The position numbers and the translations under genes were made by a program. From assembly GCA_031771865.1 (NCBI GenBank), contig JASISA010000009.1:1240001-1304000 (forward strand): a stretch of 64,000 bases of DNA, read 5' to 3'. This DNA comes from Nothophaeocryptopus gaeumannii (Eukaryota; Ascomycota; Dothideomycetes; Mycosphaerellales; Mycosphaerellaceae). The notes below the pieces were generated by a model. The model did not search any database. It was not told the DNA's origin and worked only from the letters and a program-made list of their open reading frames with translations. Positions 18,425 through 28,648 of this stretch are shown here, piece after piece (the first letter of the stretch is position 1; each line of letters begins with the position of its first letter).

Positions 18425-21178
18425 CTATGCATGCTTCAAATTCATCAGGTTATCCGTCGCCCTCCTCAGGATCTTACTCGCCTTGACGAGTTGAGCCTGC
18501 GCAAGCGTCCAGTTTCCGTTGTCGATGGCGTCTCGGATGGCTGGAAAGTATGCCTCGTCGTACCCAGACCAGGCCTGCGGGCCGAAGATGATGTGTTTGA
18601 ATTGTTCTCTGCCAGGAATACCGTGGACGTCCGTGTCGATGGGACTTTCGGGAAGGTCGAGAAGATCGGTTTCGAATTTTGCCAGGGCTTCGTTGTATTC
18701 GAGGCGTCGGACGGCGAAGTTGTTGCTTTCGAGACCGCCCGTTCCGAGAACGTTAGTCGTCCAGATGTCTTCGAAGCGGTGGAAATCGATGGCAACTTCA
18801 GCCAGATGTTCGGCGGCTTCGCGGAGAGGGGTGATGTCGAAACCAGTTTCGGCGAGTTTTCCCGTGTCTGGCTTGCCCGAAACTGGAGTAAATTTCGACT
18901 CGGTGTAGTTCTTAAGAGTATCCAAATAATCTCCATTGAGCGCCTCGGCATAGCTCCTCAAACTGAAAGGCAAGACAGGATGGTCGGCGACTTCAAGGAT
19001 GAGCAGAGCCCAAACCTGAGCCAGCGTCCTATGCCAGCTGAAATCTGGATCGCCAAACTTCTTCGTCCATTCCAGGTTCTCGTAGCAAGAATGATATGGG
19101 AAGCCAAAATCAGCTCCTGCAAATCCGAAGTCAATCGAGGATGTACCGGCCATATCCTGAAATGCGACATAGTCACTGCCTGCGCCGAGACCTTCAAGCT
19201 TGCGGCCGTGGAGGTTCCAAGTATCACGCAGAGTCCTCTCGCCGTCCGGGGTGGAGACACGATCCATGACATGCTCAAGTGAGCGCTGCCAGACCGGACT
19301 TCCCGCAGCTCTGAAGATAGGGTCTGGTCCGTACACGCCAACATCCACATTGAGGTACGCCACCGCGTTTTCGCGAAGGTTGTCGATGTTGTCTTCAACG
19401 TACTCTGTACTGCCGACGAGATTGTACTCTTCAGCATCCCAGCTAACAAATTCGATCGTTCGTAATGGCCTCCAGCCGTTCTTTCTCAGCTGACCGAAGA
19501 TCTGAACCATTTCCATCATGACTGCTGAGCCACTGCCAGGGTCGACAGCGCCAAAGCACCACGAGTCGCGATGATTGCCAACAATGACCTTCTTGGTGGG
19601 TTCCTCAATGCCTTGGATTACTCCGTGGAGGTTCCAGATTTGCTGCTTGTCGTTCTCGTCGTTGAGATTCTTCAGATGGACGACAGGCGCATCAGTAGAG
19701 TCTGCTGGAGCAGCACCAGAGAACCAGACTTTGCTGAACCCGGCATCACCACCGACCCAATCTTCGGGCACTTTCTTCCCATGACCCTGAAGAGACTCGA
19801 GCAGGACTTTGGCATCGCGCCACGCCAATGGCAACGAAGGTATCTGGACCAACCCGGGATTGTTCTCCTTCGGAACACGCGTGGCGTCCTTGGTACTTCC
19901 AGCTCCAGGGGTGAGCGGATCTCCAGCGACCCAGCTCATTAAGCTCACTCCACCGCGCTGGAGACTGTCGTCCGGTCTCCATGGTCCATCTGGCCAGACT
20001 GCTCCTTTCACTGAGCCATCATCGTGAGGATCGGAATAGATCAGTGCACCTGCACAGCCCGCGAGCTCGGCAGCCTTGATCTTCAATGCTCGGTCTCCCT
20101 GTGTGCCGTAGTACCGCATGAGCGCTATGCTCCCGTGTAATGCCACACCTTGTTGTCGCAACCACTCGAAGTCTTCCCTGCTACCACCATTCGCGTATAC
20201 GAGATGTCCTTCAACCTCCCCGCTCTTGCTGTGTCCGTGCCAAGCTAGCGTCTGTTGCTTCATCGGATCGACAATATCTTCCTCTAAAGTCGCAGTCCAC
20301 TTCTTACTCTCTGGCTTGACGATGCTGACACTCCTCCCGTCCATCGTCGGATAATTCAAATAAACATAATAGCTCTGCAATGCAATGTCGTCCAAGTTTC
20401 CTTCCTCTCGCCATCGTTCTTTCATCCACTCGGCCAGGTACAGATCTCCTTCTGTCCCGGCCACATGGTCGTAACCCGTGATATGTGTCAAGTACTCTTC
20501 TATCCGCCCGGCGTCCACGTTCTCCTGTAGATATGTTCGGACAGATTCCGGGTCGAATCGTTGGCCCATGTATCGGCCATTGTTGGGAAAGACGTCCAGT
20601 ATGAAAAGGACGTAAATGAGGATTGCAATGGACAGAAGACCGCATAGTCGTGCGGCCGTCGCTGCTGATATTCGATATCGCTCGGGTATCGATGGGAGGG
20701 AGGAGGAGCGTATTAATCGTCGTAGTAATGAGGGAGGCGGCGTTTCGGTAGTGTCTGTTGATACAGGTGTGTATAAAGATCGGAGGGAAGGAAGTCGTAA
20801 CGAAGAGATTGAGTTGTACAGCTGTTGACCGATCTTAGATGAGCGTAACCTCGCGCGGTGATAAAGGCCGGCTTGTCTTGATGATAGGTCCGGTGCGGAA
20901 GGATCCAGATAGTCCATCTCTTCCACTCGACGCCTGTCATCGTCGCCAATGACTTCAGGTAGCCGCAGGTCACTGTCCACGCTAGAACGCGGCGACTCCG
21001 CAGTGGGAGGGCGATATGTACTCCTCCGTCCTTCTCCTAGCAAGCCTTGCCTCTCGGCATCGTCGCTAACTTCTGTAGGCCCGCGCAAGTTCTGCGAGGA
21101 GCTCGACGGTCGGATCGCTTCGTCATATGTAGGGATCGGTACGTTCGAATACTGCGCGAACTTGTCCTCGTCGTCCAT
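18425..21178 (-). CDS. Membrane M28 metallopeptidase, glutamate carboxypeptidase II / transferrin-receptor-like
   Basis: Type II membrane protein of 917 aa in one exon. It has a long cytosolic N-terminus, one membrane helix (about residues 174-195), then a protease-associated domain and an M28 catalytic domain. Zinc ligands of the co-catalytic site fit the GCPII spacing: His536, Asp546, Glu583/Glu584, Asp612 and His696 (GNHRDSW, AVDPGSGSA, WDAEEYN, NVDVG, PYHSCYEN). A helical dimerisation domain follows. The complete metal set suggests an active peptidase. Yeast relatives Tre1/Tre2 sort metal transporters with Bsd2/Rsp5 and some family members are inactive. The N-terminal IPTYDEA resembles the start of PY-type ubiquitin-ligase adaptors but lacks a full PPxY. 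Likely vacuolar or plasma-membrane; the substrate is unknown. Confidence 0.88.
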   Translation of the reverse strand: MDDEDKFAQYSNVPIPTYDEAIRPSSSSQNLRGPTEVSDDAERQGLLGEGRRSTYRPPTAESPRSSVDSDLRLPEVIGDDDRRRVEEMDYLDPSAPDLSSRQAGLYHRARLRSSKIGQQLYNSISSLRLPSLRSLYTPVSTDTTETPPPSLLRRLIRSSSLPSIPERYRISAATAARLCGLLSIAILIYVLFILDVFPNNGRYMGQRFDPESVRTYLQENVDAGRIEEYLTHITGYDHVAGTEGDLYLAEWMKERWREEGNLDDIALQSYYVYLNYPTMDGRSVSIVKPESKKWTATLEEDIVDPMKQQTLAWHGHSKSGEVEGHLVYANGGSREDFEWLRQQGVALHGSIALMRYYGTQGDRALKIKAAELAGCAGALIYSDPHDDGSVKGAVWPDGPWRPDDSLQRGGVSLMSWVAGDPLTPGAGSTKDATRVPKENNPGLVQIPSLPLAWRDAKVLLESLQGHGKKVPEDWVGGDAGFSKVWFSGAAPADSTDAPVVHLKNLNDENDKQQIWNLHGVIQGIEEPTKKVIVGNHRDSWCFGAVDPGSGSAVMMEMVQIFGQLRKNGWRPLRTIEFVSWDAEEYNLVGSTEYVEDNIDNLRENAVAYLNVDVGVYGPDPIFRAAGSPVWQRSLEHVMDRVSTPDGERTLRDTWNLHGRKLEGLGAGSDYVAFQDMAGTSSIDFGFAGADFGFPYHSCYENLEWTKKFGDPDFSWHRTLAQVWALLILEVADHPVLPFSLRSYAEALNGDYLDTLKNYTESKFTPVSGKPDTGKLAETGFDITPLREAAEHLAEVAIDFHRFEDIWTTNVLGTGGLESNNFAVRRLEYNEALAKFETDLLDLPESPIDTDVHGIPGREQFKHIIFGPQAWSGYDEAYFPAIRDAIDNGNWTLAQAQLVKASKILRRATDNLMNLKHA

Positions 21179-21606
21179 GGCGGAGGCGAGCTCGCCGCTC
21201 AGGGCTGGATTGTTTATATGTTGCCTGTCGAATAGCGCTATCTGGGCATGGCGGCGGCGGCTATAGTTCCTAGCGACCAGCGCACCGTCTGATCAGAAGA
21301 ATGACTTTGTCAAGGAAACGATGAGTAGTCTGTGTTGCACTCAGGATGGCTGTCGTCAGCTCCTGCCGAGACATCGGCTTGCGACTTGTGACTTGCCGAT
21401 ATGCCTGAGGCAATCACATTCAGGCGCGCGCCTTCTGTGATCAACGACTGTTGACAATTCTGATACTTCTTGGAAGAAGACAAGCTTTAGAAGTAGTACT
21501 TGAACCACTAGTCTGAATGCTACGATTCGCCAGCACGCCCCTGTCAATCACGGGTGGTTTCCTTGCATAGCGATCAGTTATCTACCAGACCTCACTTGAT
21601 CCTGTC
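21179..21606. promoter_or_regulatory. Upstream region of the M28 peptidase gene
   Basis: About 430 bp between two minus-strand genes, holding the peptidase promoter and the 3' end of the epoxide hydrolase gene. No recognised elements. Confidence 0.4.
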
Positions 21607-22667
21607 TCAACCAGAAAATCCCTCCTTCTTTAACCATTCCAACACAATACCCGCCACCTCATCCGGCTTCTCATAGGGACACCAATGTCCACTATGAAGC
21701 TCCTTCACAGTCATTTGCTCCTCCTTAACCAACCCAGCCTGCACAGCCATCTGGGCAAACTCCTGCCGACAAACAGCGTCTCCATCACATCCAATAAACA
21801 AGTAAGGACCCGTAACTTTCGCATCAAGGGTCTTCTCAGTCTCCAAATGATAACTCTCCTTCATGGCCCGATACCACGCATTCTGACTCGTCATTCCAGC
21901 TTCCTTCTTCCCCACCAACCAAGAGCTCTTCAGTTTCTCATCCTGCGCGTACGGTTTCAAGGGGACGTCCTTGCGGCCTGCGGAGACGAATTTACGCATC
22001 GCGCCATGAGTGCAGAAGAGGTTCTTCATTTGCTCAGGCTCGTCGCCGTGGATGGCGTACCAGACGCTTTCGAGATTGGGGTCCATGACCTTTCCGACTT
22101 GGGGGTCTGCGAAGAGCTCCCAGTAGGCGTAGAGGGGATTGCCGAACGCCTTTTCCGTCTGTGCATTGACGGCTTCAAGGTTGTATGACTCAGAGCGAGG
22201 TGGCATGTATGCCACGTTCAGAAGAATGATACCTGCCGTGCGTGGTTTGTGGAGCATGTAGAAGCGTGAGGCGAAGTACGAGCCCCTGAAACCAGTCAGT
22301 CTTGTGACCCCACGTGAAAGTCATCAATTGAGACACACCAGTCATGACCCAATGGGATGATCTTCTGCTCAATCTTTTCGGCCTCCAGAATCTCTGCCAC
22401 GTCCTGGCACATCGCTTTGATCTCGAAGATCGCCGGATCGGTCGGCTTGGAGGTACCGCCTGCTCCGAGCAGATCTGGAATGACGAGTCTGTTCTTAGAC
22501 TCGAGAAGATGGGGCACAACATATTGCCACAGGTCCGCGCTGTCTGGCCAACCGTGGCAGAGCATGATACCAGGTTTGGAGTTATCCGCTTGTGACGCTG
22601 GAGAGACATAGTAGCGGTAGTGGAGGCCTCGGGAGGTAGCGAATTCTTTCTTTTCGAGGAGATCCAT
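21607..22667 (-). CDS. Soluble epoxide hydrolase-like alpha/beta hydrolase
   Basis: Two exons (22667-22339 and 22285-21607) joined across a 53-nt intron (GTGTGT donor, ACTGAC branch, CAG acceptor) give 335 aa. The oxyanion-hole motif HGWP lies at residues 38-41. The nucleophile elbow GHDW has Asp109 as nucleophile, as in epoxide hydrolases and haloalkane dehalogenases rather than Ser esterases. The splice junction falls inside the DW of this motif and restores GHDWGSYFASRF. The catalytic His is probably His310 in SGHWCPYEKP. The lid region fits soluble epoxide hydrolases of fungi, which open epoxides of fatty acids or xenobiotics. Cytosolic or peroxisomal; no signal peptide is seen. The substrate cannot be told. 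Confidence 0.85.
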
Positions 22668-24176
22668 TACGATTGGTTTCGGTGTGAGTCGGGCTTGAAA
22701 CGGGTGTTGATCGTGGTCGATGACTGCTTGCTCAATCGTCTGCCTTCACTGCTGCGGGCTGTCAGATTTATATATGTCAGCAAGCAAGCGGGTCACTGGA
22801 AGCCCTCAATGGGAAGATTGTGGCCTTGACTCTCGTATGAAAGCGACTCGGCCAGTACTACTATTGGAAACCTAGTAAGTCGCGCTCTTGCCAAACGATT
22901 TGCTTGCAAGCTGACAGCTGTTTGACCCCACTTCGTTGGCTAGGTATATTTGCGGATACGCTTCTAGCCTTTGCCGAGCGGAAGAGGATTTGTGCCGGAC
23001 TTGTGTAGAGCGAACAAATATAAAACTCCCTCATGACAATTGCGCGACATATGTATCCAAGACCTCTCCCTATGCGGAAGGAGGAGGAAGTTGCGAAGAG
23101 CTGTAGGCCAGTACCAAGCCATGTACTTCATCTTCAGCATTGAAGTCTCGAAAGCCGTTGACCTGGAGCAAATCCTACCACGTTCCCACACACACCGCAG
23201 AGCAGCCTAGCGGGATGTTCATGGTCTGTGTAAACAGTTGCCAGCTACTTGCGTATGGTGACTGCGAAGAGCTGTGGGCATCGTGAAGCTGGTCTTGGGA
23301 GGACTGACAGGGCATTAGTCTCTCAAGGTGGTTTGGCGGACTCTGGATGGTGTCAGTGGTTCATTAGATAAGCCAGGATTAGCCAGGTCGGTCTTTGCTG
23401 GGGCATTCACGTGCACTGTCCTGATGAGTACCGTGAGACTGCAGAGTCTTGGATGATGACGTCTTCTCATGATTTGGCTGTTCTTGCTAGAATGGGATCA
23501 TGGTGCAGGCTCCTTGATTTGCCGATCCGAGCGGTGTGCCAACATTCAGAGAGCTTCGCATCAACATCGCATTGCATCGTCACCGTCACCGCCGTTTCTT
23601 TCCTCCTGCAAGCAAGAAGGAAGATGGTGAATTGGCACGAGTCGGCAGTCTTCGGAACCCCTGCAGCATGCGTCCGTGCCTGCAGCCGTCAGCAGCGCTA
23701 AACCCTGTTCATCGGAAGTGCTTGCAGGTGATTCGGCAGGAACGCGTCTGTCGCAGCGCCGGGGAAACATGCAACGCTTCCCGAGCCCACGTCGAAGTCG
23801 GTTCAGCATCGGGGAAGAAGGCGACGTCGACGACTGCCCAACTCGCAAGCGCAGAACGGCCGTCTTAGAGACAGCGGGACTGTCTCACTGCCGGTGTTCG
23901 GAGTACTGTCCTTTCTCACGACTGAACGAGTGAACGACAGCACACAACGTTACAGTATCCATCAACATCCTCCGGCATGGGGAATTGATCATCTCCTGCG
24001 CCGGCCCAGACAGTATCCTCACAGAGTTCGTCAGCCACCAGGTTCTTCGACGTTTTGCGAGAAGAACCCCCGCGCAGCGCCTCACAGAACGAAACAGATT
24101 CAACGCTACTGCAGGTGCAAGGAGGTACAGAGGGGTTTTCAAGCCTTGGCCGATCGGGATATCACAGGATATCACC
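22668..24176. promoter_or_regulatory. 1.5-kb divergent intergenic region
   Basis: Lies between the epoxide hydrolase gene (minus) and the Ser/Pro-rich gene (plus). The right third stays open in several frames and may be a long 5' leader. I see no gene I can support. Confidence 0.4.
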
Positions 24177-25109
24177 ATGCCTGGCCCGGCGTCGCAGATT
24201 CTTCCTGTGCAACCTCAATTCACAACTCGGTTCGATTCTTACTCCGATCACGACCGCCCAGACCGACCGCGTACCACCTCAGTAGCGCCTACGGTACCTG
24301 ACTCGCCGCAACTCGCGCCTGTTTTGACAACGAAACAGTCCCGACCGCGCTTATCGAGACCTCTGTCGCGACCACCAACATCGGGCGGGGGGCCTCTTAC
24401 ATCACACCCTACCCACGACTCGATGCCTACGACTACTTCTTCTGCAATGCCCGGCGCATTTCCTACCGATCCAGAGCCCGAAGCCACCAACGGCTATCAC
24501 ACTACAGCAAACAACATGTCCTTCGACAGCGGCAACAACAGAGACCGAAGCAGCACAGTCGACTCTCCATCGTCGCCTTCCTCGAGCGGACCCAATGCAC
24601 ACTCGTCCGACTCTCCGCGCCGTCCAGCAGACGTGCGCCGCCTGTTCTCGCTCACTAGCTTGCGCCAGTCCTTTAGCAGCTCTCGCACTTCATTGAGCAT
24701 CCGTCCTGATACGTCGCATGGCAGCACCTACCGAGGGTCGACCGCCTCGCTACGCCCACAATCACCATTTATCATGTCGACTACAGCGTCCACCGCGCAG
24801 GCGCCGTCAATGCACTCGCGACGACAGTCGACGCTGCGCAAGAAGCGGTACGAAGTCCCAATCCAACCGATGTCTCAAGCAAACACTGATCATTTGAGAT
24901 GCAGGTCCAGTAATTGGTTCAAGCGTAAGAGCGGCTTCTTCGGCATGAGCGACGACGGCACTCTCGATGTGCTCAACGAGGACGGGCCTGAGCATAAGAG
25001 ATTCAAGGACAACGCCCTGCCCGTACTCCCAGAAATAAGTACTCTGAGCGGAGGAGAGCTGGACGGCGGACACATCGGTTGGGACGATGGTTTGTTCAAG
25101 CACAACTAG
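24177..25109 (+). CDS. Ser/Pro/Thr-rich low-complexity protein, unknown function
   Basis: The ATG at 24177 (MPGPASQILPVQP) is preferred over an upstream open stretch without an ATG. The unspliced frame is 310 aa. A good GTACGA..CAG intron at 24848-24904 (57 nt, CACTGAT branch) is in frame, so removing it gives 291 aa and joins LRKKR to SSNWFKRKSGFFG. Most of the protein is disordered and rich in Ser/Pro/Thr, with basic patches. The C-terminal 60 residues (FFGMSDDGTLDVL...GWDDGLFKHN) look conserved and folded. No family recognised. Confidence 0.6.
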   Translation: MPGPASQILPVQPQFTTRFDSYSDHDRPDRPRTTSVAPTVPDSPQLAPVLTTKQSRPRLSRPLSRPPTSGGGPLTSHPTHDSMPTTTSSAMPGAFPTDPEPEATNGYHTTANNMSFDSGNNRDRSSTVDSPSSPSSSGPNAHSSDSPRRPADVRRLFSLTSLRQSFSSSRTSLSIRPDTSHGSTYRGSTASLRPQSPFIMSTTASTAQAPSMHSRRQSTLRKKRYEVPIQPMSQANTDHLRCRSSNWFKRKSGFFGMSDDGTLDVLNEDGPEHKRFKDNALPVLPEISTLSGGELDGGHIGWDDGLFKHN

Positions 25110-26741
25110 GAGATGAGCTTGAAAGAGAATCGTTGGACACGAAATGATCATAATGACTGAGTTGGAGCGAAGGATGTTGTCTTGGGCGTTCTATCACAGA
25201 GGCGTTTTAAAAGAGGGATCGGACTTTTTTTGATTGCGATTGATACCCTTCAGCAGCATCACGAGATGATGCGATGCACCGCGAGATGCTTTGTACTTAT
25301 GCTACAGTCATACTCGTACAGCACCATGACGAGCGAGATACCCCCCGAACGAATTGGAATTGATTGAATACTACCCTTAGTGCTGCGCACATTTCAACGC
25401 CGCAAGGCGAGAGGTCTTATAGTCAACGACTCAAGGTTATGTCGTCTGAGTGACAGCACCCAATGCCATATAGGCTCAGAGGGACGCTCGCTTATTCTGA
25501 AGTCTGCCAGAAGCATATGCGATCCGCGCACGGTTCACTGGTGAGCCGAATGGTCGTGTCTGTGCAAGCATAGGCTTTACTGGTGGGTTCAGCGGCCGCG
25601 CCTGACCCACATCATCATTGCTTGCAGCGTCGGTGAGAGTTCGCGATTGCAACTGAATGTCCGGAAGACCGCTCAGTACCTTGACCTGCGCCGGAGAACG
25701 CTCGACAAGATGGACTCTCGATCTCAATGTCAGAGAGGTCGAAGGGGAGCTGAGTTCTACGATTAGCCGCTTGGGTCCTCTGAACTCGACTGAGAGCAAC
25801 CAAACAACTCAGCCTAATAATACTGAGTCTGAGCCGCTATCCTCTACTCCTTCTCTCGGTCGAAGACATCGCAGAAGGAATTGAAGTTTCTCACAGCTGC
25901 TCGGTGTCTCTATCTTCGACGAAGAATGCTCCACTAAGCCCCCTCACACGAGCCGTCGTCGACTGTACATGGCTCCTCCGCAGTGGCCTCAACTTGCCTA
26001 CGAATTGATGATTTGCGTGCTCCACCAGTTCATTCTCAATAGAAGAAAAGGTACCCGATACCTTCGGACATTCTCATCAGGCAATTGTCGCAGACGATCG
26101 TAACTAGTACGGACCGCAAAGATAAGTACGGTACGTCGTGGCCACGGTATTCGCGATATCCTACCTTCATCTTCAGCAGGCAGTCACTGGGAGTATTTGG
26201 CTGATTGGTCTCTTGATACTCGGCTTCTGATCCTCGTCGAAATCAAGGGAATAGAATGCGTCGGTGATAGAGTTGGTAGGGGAAAACGTGAGCGGCCGAG
26301 TCCCACAGGTGTGGTGAGGCTGCCTCTCACTGCTCTTAGCGCTTCAAGCCTGCGTCACAAGCTCGAAGGAATCGGAATTCAAGGCCATATCCTTTCTCTC
26401 ACAACGATCGAGAAAGGAAATCGGTCGTTGATGCCACGACGAGTGGTGATACAATCGAGTCAGACACATACCGAGACTTGGTCGAAACTAGCCACTTGGT
26501 CGAAACCAGCCCTCCACAAACGGCTGCCTCTCCCTCCGGAGAATCTGAGAATCTGAGAATCCAGAACCGTCTGTGAAGGCTTCAGACCATCGAAGATCCA
26601 TCGAGAGACCCGGCTAGACAAGGCCAAAAATCGGTACCCAAAAAAGACTTTATCTCTCACCTACATTACCAGATCTAAGGGCATCGAGTTAGAAGTCGTG
26701 GCCTCGGATTTTTCGAGATCAGTCGAGATAGCCGGCTGGAC
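25110..26741. other. Gene-poor 1.6-kb stretch
   Basis: No convincing gene. The sequence contains short tandem repeats at 26476-26511 and 26539-26562 and a short (AG)7 at 26751-26764. It precedes a degraded F-box/LRR-like fragment on the minus strand. Composition is otherwise ordinary. Confidence 0.4.
26476..26562 (+). repeat. Short tandem duplications (18-bp x2 and 8-bp x3)
   Basis: ACTTGGTCGAAACTAGCC (26476-26493) is followed directly by a copy with one change (26494-26511). Further on, three units of GAGAATCT/C stand in tandem at 26539-26562. Both are recent-looking replication-slippage duplications in non-coding DNA. Confidence 0.7.
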
Positions 26742-27270
26742 TCAGTTTGGAGAGAGAGAGAGAGTCTGCAATTTAGGCCACATGGCTCTGTGAAGGCAGG
26801 AGAAGAGACTCTGCTGCGTCACGACGCTCTGGGTGTTAGAGATTCCTTCCATTGTGAGCTTGAGATGCTGTAGATTTGCTGAGCGTCCCAGGACGAGACG
26901 GCACCAACGATGAGTTACGGTGTGACCATGAGAATCTGACAGTCTAAATGCTAGGGTGGTGAAGGTAAAGCTGGCTGTTTGGAACATCCTAAGAGTGGGC
27001 GAGTAATCGCCATCTCTTCGAAGCCCGTTTGGATTGTAAATAGACGTGAAAGCAGCATAAACACCGAAGCAGTGCCGTCCAGATTGCTGTACTGTATTTC
27101 TCCTTATGATCAATCGTTCTGATGCTCCAGGACTGGATTCGGCTCTGGCTGACCGGGTTCCGGCCGGCTTTCGATGCTGCATACGAGAACACAAGACGCC
27201 GCAGTAGTAGCTTGGCTAGTGCGTGAGGGCAAGCTTGACAGTGAAGATCTTCTGTGTCATTGGCTTTCAA
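26742..27270 (-). pseudogene. Fragment of an F-box/leucine-rich-repeat-type gene
   Basis: A minus-strand frame of about 150 codons contains LGRSANLQHLKLTMEG and, near its end, LFSCLHRAMWPKLQTLSLSPN. This spacing of LxxLxL strands after a Trp-Pro is typical of the C-terminal halves of fungal F-box proteins. No F-box is found upstream, the frame is broken on both sides, and it ends abruptly near an AG repeat. I read it as a decayed copy. An intact multi-exon gene would need introns that I could not find. Confidence 0.4.
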
Positions 27271-27363
27271 CGCTCACATGCTAGTCATACTCATGGTGAT
27301 ACAAGCCTTGCCTTCCCTTGGCAAAGCTCATAACGGCATTTGGCACTTACGCAAAGTCCAACT

Positions 27364-28044
27364 TCACTTCTCATCCGGCTCAGCTTCTGTATGACCCACA
27401 GGCACTAGCTTGCCAACAACCAGATACTTTTCGTTGAATCTCTCTTCCCAGCCTGGCTCAAGTTAGCACGATGCTCAACAACTGATGGGTCGAACGAAAT
27501 ACCTCTCAATGCCTCCATCTCCTCCCCGCCGAGGTCCTCCAGCTTATCCAAGGGCCCGTTCAAATCTTCCGTCAGCATCTCAGGATCAAAGCTGCCACAT
27601 GCAAGACCTCTTGAAGCGTCTCTCCCAGCAAAGTTTTGGTATGGACCGCCTGGGCCGTAGAAGTTGCGGCCAGATGTGACGTCGAAGATCCTCCCTCTTA
27701 CTGCCAGATATACTGGCATATTATTTGTTCCATTGAATGGCAATAGCTGCGGTGGTGTGAATACTCGGAAGACTGTAGGAGCTGGTGCCACAGGAAGTGC
27801 AGTCGCGGTGTTGTTTGGTCGGAAACGCATGTATACTAGCACCATGAAGAGCGAGAGTAGGATGAGGTTGATGGGAGTCGCGATCGTTGCCCTGCTCTTG
27901 CCGTCAGCTTCAAAGTCGGGGAAAGGGTAATGCGATATAGCTGCCGTACACTCCGCCCGTTGGTGGTGCTTCCATGGTCGCGCCTGCTGAAGTCAGTGCC
28001 TTGTAAGTGAATGACTCTCTAGACATTCACGTACTGTCTGCCAT
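27364..28044 (-). CDS. dap1: Dap1/PGRMC-type cytochrome b5-like haem-binding membrane protein
   Basis: Four exons join in frame: 28044-28035 (only 10 nt), 27986-27950, 27891-27503 and 27452-27364, giving 174 aa. Splice sites are GTACGT, GTACGG and GTATTT donors with CTGAC, CTGAC and CTAAC branches. A membrane helix (INLILLSLFMVLVYMRF) is followed by the cytochrome-b5-like fold with the haem-coordinating Tyr context YLAVRGRIFDV and the GRNFYGPGGPYQNFAGRDASRGLA signature of membrane-associated progesterone-receptor proteins. The last exon restores the family ending WEERFNEKYLVVGKL. In yeast, Dap1 supports the Erg11 sterol demethylase at the ER. The ERG2 gene lies about 3 kb away. If the 10-nt exon is wrong, translation could start at the ATG at 27975. 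Confidence 0.82.
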
Positions 28045-28648
28045 GGTGTTTGTATCAGGGGCCCGGTCGATGTTTGTGCGGCAGACGGAGGTGTATACAG
28101 TAATCATCAGAATAAGCCGGTGGTAAGCTGAAGGAGCTGTCGTCGCCGTTCTCCGGCCGTAGTAACGCGCTCTCCGCGCCGTTCACAGGGATCAAGCTCC
28201 CCTCCAACGAGTCTTTCGTCACAGCGTGGAGTGACGGTTTGAGCCGCACGTTCCAATTGCGCGAACTTCAACCAAGGGCCAATCAATTCTCCGGCCAGGA
28301 ATTAGATTGTGAGACGCGCCGGCTTCGAGACACGAGACTCGCATAACGACCTCTATTTAAATCTTCGCGAAGCTGCTGAGCGAACGGCACGCGACGTGGC
28401 ATGCAACTGGTGGTATTGCCCCGAAACTCGACGGCAGATTGGGGTCATGCATACCACTCATTCAATCCCGCTCCACCACGGATTGCGAACCGGCCGTTAG
28501 AGACAGGTTAGCCCAGTCGGCCTGCGTCACAGCTCTGCTTTGACTACACAATCAAAAAGTTACAACCAAACTTCCATACACTTACGAAAAGTCAACCTGA
28601 CCCGCGCGTGATAGTATCATATCAAACTCCCACGGGACCCGCTCCACC
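28045..28648. promoter_or_regulatory. Divergent region between dap1 and a proline-rich gene
   Basis: About 600 bp holding both promoters. No recognised element. Confidence 0.4.

Noticed and set aside
25110..27363. A transposon in the gene-poor stretch
   Set aside because: No terminal repeats, target-site duplication, transposase or reverse-transcriptase motif was seen, only short slippage repeats.
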